A stretch of DNA of 40,448 nucleotides from Atopobium sp034113385. GTDB lineage: Bacteria > Actinomycetota > Coriobacteriia > Coriobacteriales > Atopobiaceae. The notes beneath the pieces were generated by a model. It was not told the DNA's origin. It worked only from the letters and a program-made list of their open reading frames with translations, and did not search any database. The first letter of the stretch is position 1, and each line of letters starts with the position of its first letter. Positions 16,261 to 26,015 of this stretch are shown here, piece by piece. The stretch covers positions 1-40,448 of the forward strand of contig NZ_JAXEXL010000005.1 in NCBI RefSeq assembly GCF_034113385.1, in the 5' to 3' direction. A program made the translations under genes and the position numbers.

Positions 16261-16332
16261 GCCTCGTGTGATGCCTCACGTTACGCCTCGTGTGATGCCT
16301 CACGTTATGCCTCGTGTGATGCCTCACGCCGA
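16261..16332. repeat. 24-bp tandem repeat overlapping the activase stop codon
   Basis: Three units, at 16261-16284, 16285-16308 and a diverged 16309-16332. Each begins GCCTCGTGTGATGCCTCACG. The unit is a multiple of three, and on the minus strand each copy reads Arg-Glu-Ala-Ser-His-Glu-Ala followed by a stop, so the protein's C-terminus and stop codon are what has been duplicated. Confidence 0.8.
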
Positions 16333-19300
16333 GCAGCACGTTGAGCAGCGGCCTTTTTAGCAGTTTCAAGGCGTGCTAGTTGCTCGGGACTCAGCTGCAT
16401 CCCGCATGATTTGGCTGCGCCACCATCGCCCACCACAATAGTATCGGGTAGCACACATCCACCGCGTTTCTCGTCCACATAAGGAGCAACTACATGCTGT
16501 GTTGGGTCAGCGGGATTTTCCAGCTTAAAGCCGCCATCAGGATTGTTGCGATAGTTCTCTTTAGCAACGGAAATCATAAGTTTAATACGGTTAAGCTGAT
16601 TTACCTCAGAGGCACCAGGGTCATAATCCACAGCAACAATATTGGACTCGGGATGCATCTGGCGCAGGCGCTTAATAACGGCCTTGCCAACTACATGATT
16701 AGGCAAGCAAGCAAATGGCTGAGCACACACAATATTGGGTGTGCCGTGGTCTATCAAATCCACCATTTCGGCCGTAAGCAGCCAACCTTCGCCCATAGTA
16801 TTGCAGAGCGATAAAATCTGGCTGGCCTTGTTGCCCAACTCGGCAATGGACTCGTACGGCTCAAAGCGCATGCTTTTTTCCAGCATGTCATTAATGGGCT
16901 TGCGCAGTCCCTGTACCATACTAATGCCAGCAGCATGCGCCATGCGGTTAGGAAGCTTAGTGCCCAGCTCATCATTCATATTGATCTGGTTGGACATACC
17001 AAACAAGAAGAAGTCCATAAGGTTAGGAACGTTGGCTTCACAACCCTCAGCCTCAATAACCTTAACCAGCTCATTATTGGCTGTGGGATGGAACTTCACC
17101 AAGATTTCGCCCACTACGCCAACGCGCGGCTTGGAACGGTCATTGGTGAGCGGTAGCGCCTCAAACGCATCAACCACATCTTGACACAGCGCATAAAACG
17201 CACGACGGCTTATAGTAGGTATTTCCTTACGTGCGCGCGCCATGAACTTCTCGTACAGTTCATTGGCAGAACCTGGGACCGTCTCATACGGACGAGTGCG
17301 ATACAAAAGCTGCATGATAAGGTCACCAAACAGCAGGGTAAAGCCTGCGCGCAAAATCAGACCAGGCTTCATGATGCTAAAGCCAGGGTTATTCTCATCC
17401 AAGCTCCTTGCTACAGAAAGGGAAATAACCGGCACCTGATCGTGGCCTGCATCGTGCAAAGCCTTACGGATAAGCGCAATATAGTTGGTTGCGCGACAGC
17501 CGCCACCCGTCTGAGAAATAATAACAGCAGTCTTGTTGAGGTCATAGTTACCAGACTCAATAGCCTCCATAATTTGACCCGTTACCAAAATGGAGGGATA
17601 ACAAATATCGTTATTTACATAGCGCAAACCAGCCTCAATGGCGCCATGATCCACAGACGGCAGCAGCACAACGTTGTACTTATACTGGCGCAAGAGCTCG
17701 GCGAGAATATCAAAGTGAATAGGCGCCATCTGCGGAACAAGGATGGTGTAGCCCTCATCAAACATCTGCTTGGTAAACTCCTTCTTTTCCCAAGCAGCGC
17801 TTGCCGCCTCTCTTTCTACGGGCACAATCTCATCTTTACCCAGGCCACGCTCCAACTCCGCACGTTGTTCGCTCAAGGCTGCCATAAGAGAGCGAATACG
17901 AATACGCGCGGCACCCAAATTAGATACCTCATCAATTTTAAGTACGGTATAAATCTTGCCGGACGCCTCAAGAATCTCCTGTACCTGATCGGTAGTCAAA
18001 GCATCCAAGCCACAGCCAAAGCTATTGAGCTGGATTAAATCAAGGTCATTTCTGCTAGCAACAAAACGTGCAGCCCTATACAAACGGCTATGGTACATCC
18101 ACTGGTCAACCACGCGAATAGGACGTTCGGGCTTCATTTTGTGCGCGACACAATCCTCAGTCAAAACGGCAAAGCCAAACGACGCAATAAGCTCGGGAAT
18201 GGCATGGTTAATCTCACCATCATTGTGATAAGGACGCCCCGCCAGCACAATACCATGACCATCATGGGCCTCAAGCCACGCTAAAGCTTCGTCGCCCTTA
18301 CGCTGCAGAGCCTCCTTAAAGTCCAAGTCTGCCTGCCATGCAGCATTAACCGCACGGTCAATTTCTGTGCGTGTAATATGCTCACCACGAAAGACGCCCT
18401 TTCCTTCCTTCGCGTCTTTCTCGCGCTGCACGGACACCAACTCATACAAACGCCGCTTAAGCTCTTTCTTGTTGTCATAGGGAATAAACGGAGCTATAAA
18501 CTGCACGTCGGGAGCGGACAGCTCATCCATATTAAGACTCAGCGCCTGAGGATAGCTCATAACAATGGGGCAGTTGTAGTGGTTGCCAGCAGTCTCGTCC
18601 TCAAGGCGTTCCCAACGAATACATGGCATCCAAATAAAGTCTGGCTTCTTTGCCAGCAGGTTCATCACGTGACCATGAGACAGCTTGGCCGGATAACACA
18701 CGCTCTCCGAAGGCATAGACTCAATACCTGATTCATACACTTTCTTGGAAGAGGGGTCAGAAAGCACAACGCTAAAGCCCAGCTCCGTAAAGAACGTATG
18801 CCAAAACGGATAATTTTCATACATGTTAAGCGCGCGAGGAATGCCTACCGTACCACGCGGTGCCGTCTTTGCATCCAATGATGGACGCTTAAACAACAGC
18901 TTATTTTTATACGCAAACAGGTTGGGAGCATCCGACTTCTTTTTCTTGGTTCCCGCACCACGCTCACAGCGATTGCCCGTAATAAACTTATGGCCATTGC
19001 CAAAATTAGACACCGTAAGCAGGCAATTATTAGAGCACAAGCCACAGTGCACATTGGAATGCTTGACCGTAAGCGCTGCAAGAGACTCACGATCAAGCAG
19101 CGTAGAAGTACCATTCTCCCCTGCTCGGTCACGGGCGAGAAGTGCTGCGCCATAGGCACCCATACAACCAGCAATATCTGGACGAATAACCTCACGACCC
19201 GTAAGCAACTCAAAAGCACGTAAGGTTGCATCGGACATAAAGGTGCCGCCCTGCACTACCACGTAGTTGCCAATCTCGGAAAAGTCGCGCAACTTAATGA

Positions 19301-20966
19301 CCTTAAACAGCGCATTCTTGATAACCGAATATGACAAACCGGATGCAATATCACCAACGGTTGCGCCCTCTTTTTGCGCCTGCTTAACGCGCGAGTTCAT
19401 AAAGACGGTACAGCGACTACCCAAATCTACAGGACCAGTTGCCTTAACGGCTTCTGCTGCAAATTGACGCACATCCATGCCCATAGAAACCGCAAAGCTC
19501 TCTATGAAGGAGCCGCAACCAGCAGAACAGGCCTCATTAAGCATGATGTGCTCAATAACGCCATCCTTAACCTGCAAGCACTTCATATCCTGGCCGCCAA
19601 TGTCCAGAATAAAGTCAACCTTGGGAATAAATGCCTTTGCACCACGCAAGTGAGCTACGGTCTCAATCTCACCAGAATCCGCACGTAAGGCTTCAATAAG
19701 CAGGGCTTCTCCATAGCCAGTTGTTGTTACATGACCAATGGTACAGCCCGCAGGTAACTTGCTATAAAAGTCATCCATGATTTTTTGCGCGGTGCCCAAG
19801 ATGTCACCACCGTTATTGCCATACCAGGTATATAACAGCTGGCCATCTTCACCCACAGCAGCCGCTTTCATAGTGGTAGAACCAGCATCAATACCCAAAA
19901 AGATACGTCCCACGTACTGTGATAAATCACCTTTGGGCACCACTTGTTTGTCATGACGCTCACAAAACTTCGTATATTCTTCCGGCGTGGCAAAAAGCTG
20001 ATCTAAGCGCGCAACCTCAGAACCCTGCACATCCCCTAAGTTATCCAGAAGATCAATGAGCTCGCTCAGGCTTATTTGTTGCGTGGATTCACCAGCTAAA
20101 GCAGCGCCTGTTGCTACAAACAGATGTGCATTTGTGGGAACAATACGATGTTCTTCATCCAACTTGAGCGTCTCATAAAAACGATTGCGCAGTTCAGATA
20201 AGTAGTTGAGCGGACCTCCCAAAAAGGCGACATACCCACGAATGGGGTGGCCACATGCCAAGCCAGAAACCGTTTGATTAGCTACAGACTGAAAAATAGA
20301 AGCAGCAATATCTGCAGGAGCTGCACCTTCATTAAGAAGGGGCTGCACATCTGATTTTGCAAAAACGCCACAGCGACTTGCAATAGGATATATATGCGTT
20401 GCATCTTTAGCCAGTTCATTCAGGCCAGGAGCATCTGTCTTAAGCAGTGTTGCCATTTGGTCAATAAAAGCACCGGTACCGCCGGCACACGTACCGTTCA
20501 TACGCTGCTCAATACCATTATCAAAATAAATGATTTTGGCGTCCTCGCCGCCCAGCTCAATGGCACAATCAGTCTGAGGAATGAGGGTTTCCACGGCACG
20601 CTTAGAGGCAATAACTTCCTGCACAAATTCAAGCTCAAGCCATTTGGCCAATAGCAAACCACCAGACCCCGTAATGGATGCACGCAAGGTTGCCCCAGAT
20701 AAATACGTCTGTGCCTTTTGGAACAGTTCGCGCGCCGTTGCACGCACATCGGTATGATGCCGTTGATAATTTGCATACACCAGCTGGGCATTCTCATCTA
20801 TAACTGCGAGCTTAACTGTGGTAGAACCAACATCAATACCAAGTCGCAGCTGAGCATGAGAAAAATCTGTAGGATGTGCAGGGTGCAACTCTGCCTCATG
20901 TGCTACCAAATCCAAAGGACGCGCTACTCGCGCCTGTTCACGATTAGAGAGCTCATGGTTTGTCAT
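16305..20966 (-). CDS. giant acyl-CoA dehydratase activase / 2-hydroxyacyl-CoA dehydratase-like fusion
   Basis: A 1553-residue protein. Two BcrA/BadF/HgdC-type ASKHA ATPase modules come first: LGIDVGSTTVK at ~43 with cluster cysteines C160 and C199, and LGIDAGSTTMK at ~358 with NEACSAGCGSF and GSRCTVF. A Cys-rich linker (HCGLCSNNC) follows, then a DUF2229-type region and a C-terminal part resembling HgdB-like subunits. In the family, ATP hydrolysis drives a low-potential electron from a [4Fe-4S] cluster into a dehydratase. Such fused proteins occur in anaerobes, and their substrate is not established. No separate hgdAB genes are in the window. Start ATG overlaps the TetR gene end by 4 nt, with GAGGGGG upstream. 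It is cytoplasmic and oxygen-sensitive by inference. The C-terminus is a Lys/Ala/Arg tail ending in the 24-bp repeat. Confidence 0.88.
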   Translation of the reverse strand: MTNHELSNREQARVARPLDLVAHEAELHPAHPTDFSHAQLRLGIDVGSTTVKLAVIDENAQLVYANYQRHHTDVRATARELFQKAQTYLSGATLRASITGSGGLLLAKWLELEFVQEVIASKRAVETLIPQTDCAIELGGEDAKIIYFDNGIEQRMNGTCAGGTGAFIDQMATLLKTDAPGLNELAKDATHIYPIASRCGVFAKSDVQPLLNEGAAPADIAASIFQSVANQTVSGLACGHPIRGYVAFLGGPLNYLSELRNRFYETLKLDEEHRIVPTNAHLFVATGAALAGESTQQISLSELIDLLDNLGDVQGSEVARLDQLFATPEEYTKFCERHDKQVVPKGDLSQYVGRIFLGIDAGSTTMKAAAVGEDGQLLYTWYGNNGGDILGTAQKIMDDFYSKLPAGCTIGHVTTTGYGEALLIEALRADSGEIETVAHLRGAKAFIPKVDFILDIGGQDMKCLQVKDGVIEHIMLNEACSAGCGSFIESFAVSMGMDVRQFAAEAVKATGPVDLGSRCTVFMNSRVKQAQKEGATVGDIASGLSYSVIKNALFKVIKLRDFSEIGNYVVVQGGTFMSDATLRAFELLTGREVIRPDIAGCMGAYGAALLARDRAGENGTSTLLDRESLAALTVKHSNVHCGLCSNNCLLTVSNFGNGHKFITGNRCERGAGTKKKKSDAPNLFAYKNKLLFKRPSLDAKTAPRGTVGIPRALNMYENYPFWHTFFTELGFSVVLSDPSSKKVYESGIESMPSESVCYPAKLSHGHVMNLLAKKPDFIWMPCIRWERLEDETAGNHYNCPIVMSYPQALSLNMDELSAPDVQFIAPFIPYDNKKELKRRLYELVSVQREKDAKEGKGVFRGEHITRTEIDRAVNAAWQADLDFKEALQRKGDEALAWLEAHDGHGIVLAGRPYHNDGEINHAIPELIASFGFAVLTEDCVAHKMKPERPIRVVDQWMYHSRLYRAARFVASRNDLDLIQLNSFGCGLDALTTDQVQEILEASGKIYTVLKIDEVSNLGAARIRIRSLMAALSEQRAELERGLGKDEIVPVEREAASAAWEKKEFTKQMFDEGYTILVPQMAPIHFDILAELLRQYKYNVVLLPSVDHGAIEAGLRYVNNDICYPSILVTGQIMEAIESGNYDLNKTAVIISQTGGGCRATNYIALIRKALHDAGHDQVPVISLSVARSLDENNPGFSIMKPGLILRAGFTLLFGDLIMQLLYRTRPYETVPGSANELYEKFMARARKEIPTISRRAFYALCQDVVDAFEALPLTNDRSKPRVGVVGEILVKFHPTANNELVKVIEAEGCEANVPNLMDFFLFGMSNQINMNDELGTKLPNRMAHAAGISMVQGLRKPINDMLEKSMRFEPYESIAELGNKASQILSLCNTMGEGWLLTAEMVDLIDHGTPNIVCAQPFACLPNHVVGKAVIKRLRQMHPESNIVAVDYDPGASEVNQLNRIKLMISVAKENYRNNPDGGFKLENPADPTQHVVAPYVDEKRGGCVLPDTIVVGDGGAAKSCGMQLSPEQLARLETAKKAAAQRAARREASHEA

Positions 20967-21685
20967 AGTTGTTCCCCCTCATAAAACGCAAGGGCCGCGC
21001 CAAGCGCACCTACGTTAAAATTCATGCGTCTGTTATACAGATCACCTGGACGCACAAACATAAGCGCCGTCATTACGCGAGATATAATGCTCACATCTTC
21101 TTGCATGCCGCGCGTAAGCCAACGAACTAAAACGCCAACTTCGGCAGCAATCGTATAAGTCAGGTAATAATCCAGAAGCGCCTCGCCCACGTATTCATTT
21201 ATGCCTTCAGCGGCACGCTTATGCACCACATCTCTAACGAGAAGTTCTATGCGGTGTGTAAATCCTGGGTCTCCCCCATCGCCCAACAGCGCAGACATAT
21301 AGCTGCCGCGTTCTTTAAGAAACTCCAAAGCCTCAATAACTCCCGGGCATGGCTGCAACTGTGAAATAGCATCTTGCAAACCATCTAAATTGGTTGCGGC
21401 AATACGCGCAATGTAAGGACGCAAACTCTTGAGCGTCTCATCTTCAGTAGCACGAACCAAGTCGGGAATATCCTTAAAATGCAAGTAAAACGTGCGACGG
21501 GTAATCTGGGCACTGTCACACACTGCCGTAACGGTTACCTGCGACAAGTCCCCGGTTTTCTCGATCTCTGTTGCCAAAGCATCACGCAAGGCACGACGCG
21601 TGCGCACAATGCGCTTATCGGTACTTGCTGTCACAACAGAGTGAGACGCAGGTGGGGTGTCTTCACAGGCAATTCTGACACGCAT
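20963..21685 (-). CDS. TetR/AcrR family transcriptional regulator
   Basis: A 240-residue regulator with the N-terminal TetR helix-turn-helix at about residues 28-75 (RALRDALATEI, then VTVTAVCDSAQITRRTFYLHF). The C-terminal ligand domain has no recognisable specificity. Its last 4 nt overlap the start of the giant activase gene, so the two are translationally coupled and the regulator almost certainly controls that gene and itself. A perfect 23-bp palindrome lies 40 bp upstream of its start. The ATG is preceded by AGAGGAG at 6 nt. Confidence 0.9.
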   Translation of the reverse strand: MRVRIACEDTPPASHSVVTASTDKRIVRTRRALRDALATEIEKTGDLSQVTVTAVCDSAQITRRTFYLHFKDIPDLVRATEDETLKSLRPYIARIAATNLDGLQDAISQLQPCPGVIEALEFLKERGSYMSALLGDGGDPGFTHRIELLVRDVVHKRAAEGINEYVGEALLDYYLTYTIAAEVGVLVRWLTRGMQEDVSIISRVMTALMFVRPGDLYNRRMNFNVGALGAALAFYEGEQL

Positions 21686-21724
21686 GAATGCTCCTCTTTC
21701 ACCTATTCTTTAGGTTCTTATCAG

Positions 21725-21747
21725 TTATTACACACTGTGTGTAATAA
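21725..21747. promoter_or_regulatory. TetR operator candidate, perfect 23-bp palindrome
   Basis: Arms TTATTACACAC and GTGTGTAATAA around a central T, 40 bp upstream of the TetR start codon. Size, symmetry and position are typical of an autoregulatory TetR-family operator controlling the tetR-activase operon. Confidence 0.8.
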
Positions 21748-21818
21748 GTAACAATTTGAGTAGTATTGCACGGCAGAGAAACCCGCGTAAGAGATTCAGG
21801 TGTAAAACCACGAAACCG

Positions 21819-21847
21819 TTACAGTTCACGTAGAGTGCCGCTATACT
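21819..21847 (+). promoter_or_regulatory. promoter candidate for the serine hydrolase gene
   Basis: TTACAG (21819-21824), a 17-nt spacer and TATACT (21842-21847), facing the gene at 21980. This implies a 5' leader of about 125 nt, in which I recognise no riboswitch. Confidence 0.5.
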
Positions 21848-21979
21848 AGTAAGCTGAAAATGTGCTTAGGTTTTACTTGATGCTCCAGAAAATGATGGGG
21901 TACGGTAGAAGCACAGGTACTCCAAAACGCGCTAAGCCAGCTCAACTGTAAGTCCAATTGCTGTCAAAGGAAGTACGTC

Positions 21980-23149
21980 TTGCCTAGCAACAACCGTTAC
22001 AATTCTCCTCGGCCTACTCCGCTTGGCCAATCGTCGCAGGCACGTAGCACACAACGACGTACGTCACATGCCGCCCACATACAGCAGCCTGCCAACACCG
22101 GCAGACATACGCGTAGCGTACATACAGCTCGAACGCCAAAGCGTGATCCTTCACTGCAGGTCATTATCGTACTTGCATTAGGGGCTTTTGTGATCGTTGG
22201 TATGCTCATAGCACTTATTTCTTGTAAAGCTAACCAAGCTCAGAATCAAAAAGTAAACTACGCGGCATCACCTCATGCAGCAACGTCTGCTCCTGTAACG
22301 CCTGCGCGTGCCACTACCGCTGATGCCGGTAAGACCATCAATACAGGTAAAGACGCCATGATTGTGGACTATGATCAAGATGGGATTCTTGCCACGGTAC
22401 CTGAAGGTTTTACAGAGACTACCGCCTATATCAAACTTGTTGACGCAATAGATGACTTTGAATCTCATGGTTATTCGTTGGGCTTCTCGCTTTTAGACTT
22501 AAATACAGGTCGCTCACTCAATTACAACGCCGATACCGCCATGTATCCCGCCAGCTCCATTAAGGCAGCTTATGTCGCCATGGTGTACGAGACACACGGT
22601 GGAGCAGCTGGCATGTCAAGCGTGGCAGAAAACTGCATTGTTAACTCTGATAATGAGTCATTCCACAGGCTCATTCAAACCTTTGGTCTATCCAGTTATG
22701 CCAACTGGCTCATAGACAATGGTGCAGAAAACGCAGGTAAAATAGCCTATATACACTACTATCCCAACATTAGTAGCACTGAGCTATCCAATGTTTGGCA
22801 AGAGATTTATCGCTACGGTGTGTCTGGCGAGAAGGGCTCTGAAGAGTTTACGGGTTTCTTGGCTCAGTCCAACCACACTTCTATGGGCGGACTTTTGCGC
22901 AATCGCTACACTGTGTGGGCAAAGCCTGGCTGGTATCCAGCAGATGGCACCAATAGTGAGGCAACGGTAGACGCTGGTGTGGTTTTCTCGGACTGCGGGC
23001 CTTACGTGTTTGTGGTTATGTCCGATGCTCCAGAAGATTTTAATGCCATGTTTCCTCTGGAAGATGCCCTTAATGCAGCACATGGATGTATGTGTGGTGG
23101 CAGCAGCGAACCTGTTTACACGAGCTCAACTACCTTACCTGGTGTTTAA
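21980..23149 (+). CDS. membrane-anchored serine hydrolase, class A beta-lactamase-like
   Basis: A 389-residue protein. A basic, Ser/Thr/Gln-rich cytoplasmic tail (~1-56) precedes one membrane helix (~59-81), then a Thr/Ala-rich linker, then a class A beta-lactamase/transpeptidase fold domain (~145-370). The nucleophile motif SSIK has S192 and K195, SDN lies at 223-225, and the usual KTG is replaced by KPG at 315-317. This fits a penicillin-recognising hydrolase family acting outside the membrane, perhaps on peptidoglycan, rather than a drug-hydrolysing enzyme. I start at TTG 21980, 7 nt after AAAGGAAG; no ATG in frame gives the full tail. Confidence 0.8.
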   Translation: MPSNNRYNSPRPTPLGQSSQARSTQRRTSHAAHIQQPANTGRHTRSVHTARTPKRDPSLQVIIVLALGAFVIVGMLIALISCKANQAQNQKVNYAASPHAATSAPVTPARATTADAGKTINTGKDAMIVDYDQDGILATVPEGFTETTAYIKLVDAIDDFESHGYSLGFSLLDLNTGRSLNYNADTAMYPASSIKAAYVAMVYETHGGAAGMSSVAENCIVNSDNESFHRLIQTFGLSSYANWLIDNGAENAGKIAYIHYYPNISSTELSNVWQEIYRYGVSGEKGSEEFTGFLAQSNHTSMGGLLRNRYTVWAKPGWYPADGTNSEATVDAGVVFSDCGPYVFVVMSDAPEDFNAMFPLEDALNAAHGCMCGGSSEPVYTSSTTLPGV

Positions 23150-23694
23150 TTTACACAACAAAACATCTGAACCATTTAAATCAATTGAGCTAACTGGAAC
23201 AGTTTCTCAAACAGATTAATGCCAAGTGCATTGAGAACAAAAGCACGATACAAAAGATGTTAGCGACAATGCATGCTATATGTCCGCGTTTTTCTGAAGG
23301 CTCTTTTCCAATAGGCCGAATAACCTCAAAGAACAACGAAGTCGTAAAACTTACCGCACCAATCCAATTTATATTTTGAGCTGCAGACGGAAGAGCAAGA
23401 CATACCACAAACGCTGCAATGATGAGAACCCTATATCCAATACGCAGATACTTACCCGTCTTAGTCTCCCAAATAAAAAAGCAGTTGTTCCATAGGTAAT
23501 CACTCGTCCTTACGCGTTAAGTTATTACGCAATAAGTTTACTATGACTAATTATTAGCTCTAGTGGTATATCCTTCTCTGCAAATGGTAAATAACCCAGT
23601 TTGCTACCCTCTTTTGCTAGAATGAAGTTTTGTAAACCAAGGTATCTCCTACACGGTTTTCTTGGCATGCAACTACACCCGCAAAGAGGTCTCA
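23150..23694. other. gene-free stretch with remnant of a membrane protein
   Basis: It lies between the serine hydrolase and UPF0210 genes. The minus-strand membrane-protein remnant at 23190-23525 is listed separately. I see no terminator for the serine hydrolase gene and no partner gene for UPF0210 here. Confidence 0.4.
23190..23525 (-). pseudogene. possible remnant of a small membrane protein
   Basis: A minus-strand frame open for about 110 codons with no ATG start. It reads through two or three hydrophobic stretches (YRVLIIAAFVVCLALP, IGAVSFTTSLFFEVI, IVANIFCIVLLFSMHLALI). A GTG at 23408 would give only 72 residues and has no convincing ribosome-binding site. The regular alternation of polar and hydrophobic segments looks like a real membrane protein that has lost its 5' end. 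No family is recognised. Confidence 0.35.
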
Positions 23695-25059
23695 ATGGAT
23701 ATTTCACTCGAAGAAATTGCAGAAACTCGCAGCATGGTTTTGGACCAGCATCTGGACATTCGCACTATTACTATGGGCATTAACCTCAGTGGCTGTGCGG
23801 ATGAAGATCTTGACCGTATGTGTACCAAAGTGTATGACCGCATTACCAGCACCGCCCAAAATCTTGTTCCCACCGCACAAGCACTGGAGTGTGAATACGG
23901 TATTCCCATTGTAAATAAGCGTGTCTCGGTAACGCCTATGGCACAAATTGCCGCCGCTTGTCCCAATGAAGACCTCACTCCTCTTGCCCATGCCATGGAC
24001 CGCGCAGCAAAAACGCTGGATATTGACTTTATGGGTGGCTTTTCTGCTCTTGTTCATAAGGGTATTGGCAATGGTGACCGCCGTCTTATTAACTCTATCC
24101 CTGAGGCGCTGGCAACAACCGAGCGTGTCTGCTCGTCAGTAAATGTAGCAAGCCTACGTGCAGGCATTAACATGGACGCCGTTTTGCTCATGGCACAAAA
24201 GATTGTAGAGGCGGCAAAACTCACCACAGACATTCAATGTTATGGCGCTGCCAAACTTGTTGTCTTCTCTAATATGGTTGAGGACTCACCCTTTATGGCT
24301 GGTGCCGTTCATGGCACAGGCGAGGCAGATGCCGTTATTAATGTAGGTGTTTCTGGACCTGGTGTTATGGCAAGCGCTTTGGAGAACTTGCCTACCAACG
24401 CAGACATGATGACGGTAGCTGAGCGCATTAAACAAACCGCTTTTAAAATTACTCGTGCAGGTGAGCTTATGAGTCGTGAGGCCGCTCGCCGTTTAGGTGT
24501 CGAGAAAGGCATTGTAGACCTATCACTTGCACCCACTCCCGCCGTTGGAGATTCCGTTGCTCGTATCCTAGAAATTATTGGCGTAGGCACCGCTGGTGGT
24601 CCTGGCACTACCTGCGCACTTGCCATGCTTAATGATGCCGTTAAAAAAGGTGGTGTCATGGCATCATCTTCTGTTGGTGGCTTGTCTGGTGCTTTTATCC
24701 CAGTATCTGAAGACGCAGGCATGATTGCAGCCGCAGAGTCTGGTGCCTTAAGCCTAGAAAAACTTGAGGCTATGACCTGTGTTTGCTCTGTAGGCTTAGA
24801 TATGATTGCGGTTCCTGGAGATACGTCTGTTGAGGCAATTGCTGGCATTATTGCAGACGAAATGGCTATTGGCGTTATTAATAACAAAACCACCGCAGTA
24901 CGCCTTATCCCAGCTATTGGCTGTAAAGAAGGTGACGTATTGGAGTTTGGTGGTCTGTTTGGTTCTGCTCCTGTTATGCATGTTAACCCTCATGCAGGCA
25001 CCGTGCTGGCTCACCGCGGTGGTCGTTTTCCTGCGCCGCTTAACTCACTTAAGAACTAA
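23695..25059 (+). CDS. UPF0210 (PFL-like, DUF711) family protein
   Basis: A 454-residue protein of the UPF0210/DUF711 family, structurally related to glycyl-radical (formate-lyase-type) barrels but without known activity. Characteristic segments are 'DIRTITMGINLSGCA' near the N-terminus, 'VNKRVSVTPMAQIA', 'GSAPVMHVN' near the end, and the Gly-rich 'GGPGTTCALAMLNDAVKKGG'. I start at ATG 23695, which has AAAGAGG 5 nt upstream, rather than an earlier in-frame start. In many genomes an ACT-domain UPF0237 gene lies directly upstream; none is present here. It is convergent with murB. Confidence 0.88.
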   Translation: MDISLEEIAETRSMVLDQHLDIRTITMGINLSGCADEDLDRMCTKVYDRITSTAQNLVPTAQALECEYGIPIVNKRVSVTPMAQIAAACPNEDLTPLAHAMDRAAKTLDIDFMGGFSALVHKGIGNGDRRLINSIPEALATTERVCSSVNVASLRAGINMDAVLLMAQKIVEAAKLTTDIQCYGAAKLVVFSNMVEDSPFMAGAVHGTGEADAVINVGVSGPGVMASALENLPTNADMMTVAERIKQTAFKITRAGELMSREAARRLGVEKGIVDLSLAPTPAVGDSVARILEIIGVGTAGGPGTTCALAMLNDAVKKGGVMASSSVGGLSGAFIPVSEDAGMIAAAESGALSLEKLEAMTCVCSVGLDMIAVPGDTSVEAIAGIIADEMAIGVINNKTTAVRLIPAIGCKEGDVLEFGGLFGSAPVMHVNPHAGTVLAHRGGRFPAPLNSLKN

Positions 25060-25085
25060 CCTTTGCCCAGACTCTTAACGTCCGA

Positions 25086-26015
25086 CTATACCTCGCCCAA
25101 GAAACGAACTTCAGGCTCAAGATGAACACCAAACTGACGTTGCACCTCTTCTTGAACATGCTCAATAACCCCATGAACATCAGCTGCAGTTGCATGGTCC
25201 ACGTTAACCACAAAGCCAGCGTGCTTAGTAGATACCTCGGCGCCGCCCACTCGATACCCTTGCAAGCCAGCATCACAAATAAGCTTGCCCGCAAAATATC
25301 CTTCAGGACGCTTAAACGTGGAGCCCGCACTAGGCAACTCAAGCGGTTGCTTAGCCGTACGACGCTCAGTTAAATCATCCATCTTTGCGCGAATCTCAGC
25401 CTCATTGCCTTCATGCAACAAATACGTTACCTCAAGAACAACAAGACCTTCCTTACTAATACGACTGGAACGATACCCCAGTTCAAGCTCCTCATTAGAA
25501 AGCGTGAGTATCTCACCTGCTGGTGTAAGCACGCGAGCAGATTCAATAATATCTGCCATGCAGCCATCATAGGCACCCGCATTCATAAAGGCTGCTCCAC
25601 CCACCGTACCAGGAATGCCGCAGGCAAACTCCATACCCGTAAGGCTAAGGGCACACGCCATCTCTGCTGCATCAGAAAGAGAAACGCCAGCCTGAGCAAT
25701 AACGCGCTCTCCCTCTACGGTCAAGTCATCTAAAGCGTCTGCCATGCCAATAATGACGCCCCGATAGCCCGCATCAGAAACAAGCACATCACTACCGCGA
25801 CCTAACACAAAATAGTCAGAACCAAACTCACGGCAGGTATCAATCAAAACACGTACGCGCTCGAGTGTATCGGGCACCACATATATATCTGCTGGACCAC
25901 CAATAGCAAACGTTGTGTGCTCACTCATGGGCTCGTCAAAATAGACATTATCCTCGCCGGCAATACTCACTAAACGCGCGGCGAGCGAGGGTTTGTCGTT
26001 ACCCAAATCAGACAT
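25086..26015 (-). CDS. murB: UDP-N-acetylenolpyruvoylglucosamine reductase
   Basis: A 309-residue FAD enzyme that reduces UDP-GlcNAc-enolpyruvate to UDP-MurNAc in cytoplasmic peptidoglycan precursor synthesis. The FAD domain starts HTTFAIGGPAD (~33-43) with LGRGSDVLV (~71-79) and GIPGTVGGA (~133-141). YRSSR (~181-185) and the catalytic Ser in AGSTFKRP (S232) are present, and the C-terminal PEVRFLG supplies the acidic residue. It lacks the long insert of the E. coli (type I) enzyme, so it is the shorter type II form. AAAGGAG lies rather far (about 13 nt) from the ATG, yet no better start exists. Confidence 0.95.
   Translation of the reverse strand: MSDLGNDKPSLAARLVSIAGEDNVYFDEPMSEHTTFAIGGPADIYVVPDTLERVRVLIDTCREFGSDYFVLGRGSDVLVSDAGYRGVIIGMADALDDLTVEGERVIAQAGVSLSDAAEMACALSLTGMEFACGIPGTVGGAAFMNAGAYDGCMADIIESARVLTPAGEILTLSNEELELGYRSSRISKEGLVVLEVTYLLHEGNEAEIRAKMDDLTERRTAKQPLELPSAGSTFKRPEGYFAGKLICDAGLQGYRVGGAEVSTKHAGFVVNVDHATAADVHGVIEHVQEEVQRQFGVHLEPEVRFLGEV

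Noticed and set aside
16261..16332. Possible CRISPR array
   Set aside because: The 24-bp units abut directly with no unique spacers and overlap a coding sequence end; this is a simple tandem repeat.
17181..18038. Long plus-strand frame (285 codons) opposite the giant activase gene
   Set aside because: It lies wholly antisense to a gene with clear conserved motifs, its peptide is basic and low in pattern, and no ribosome-binding site or family is visible.
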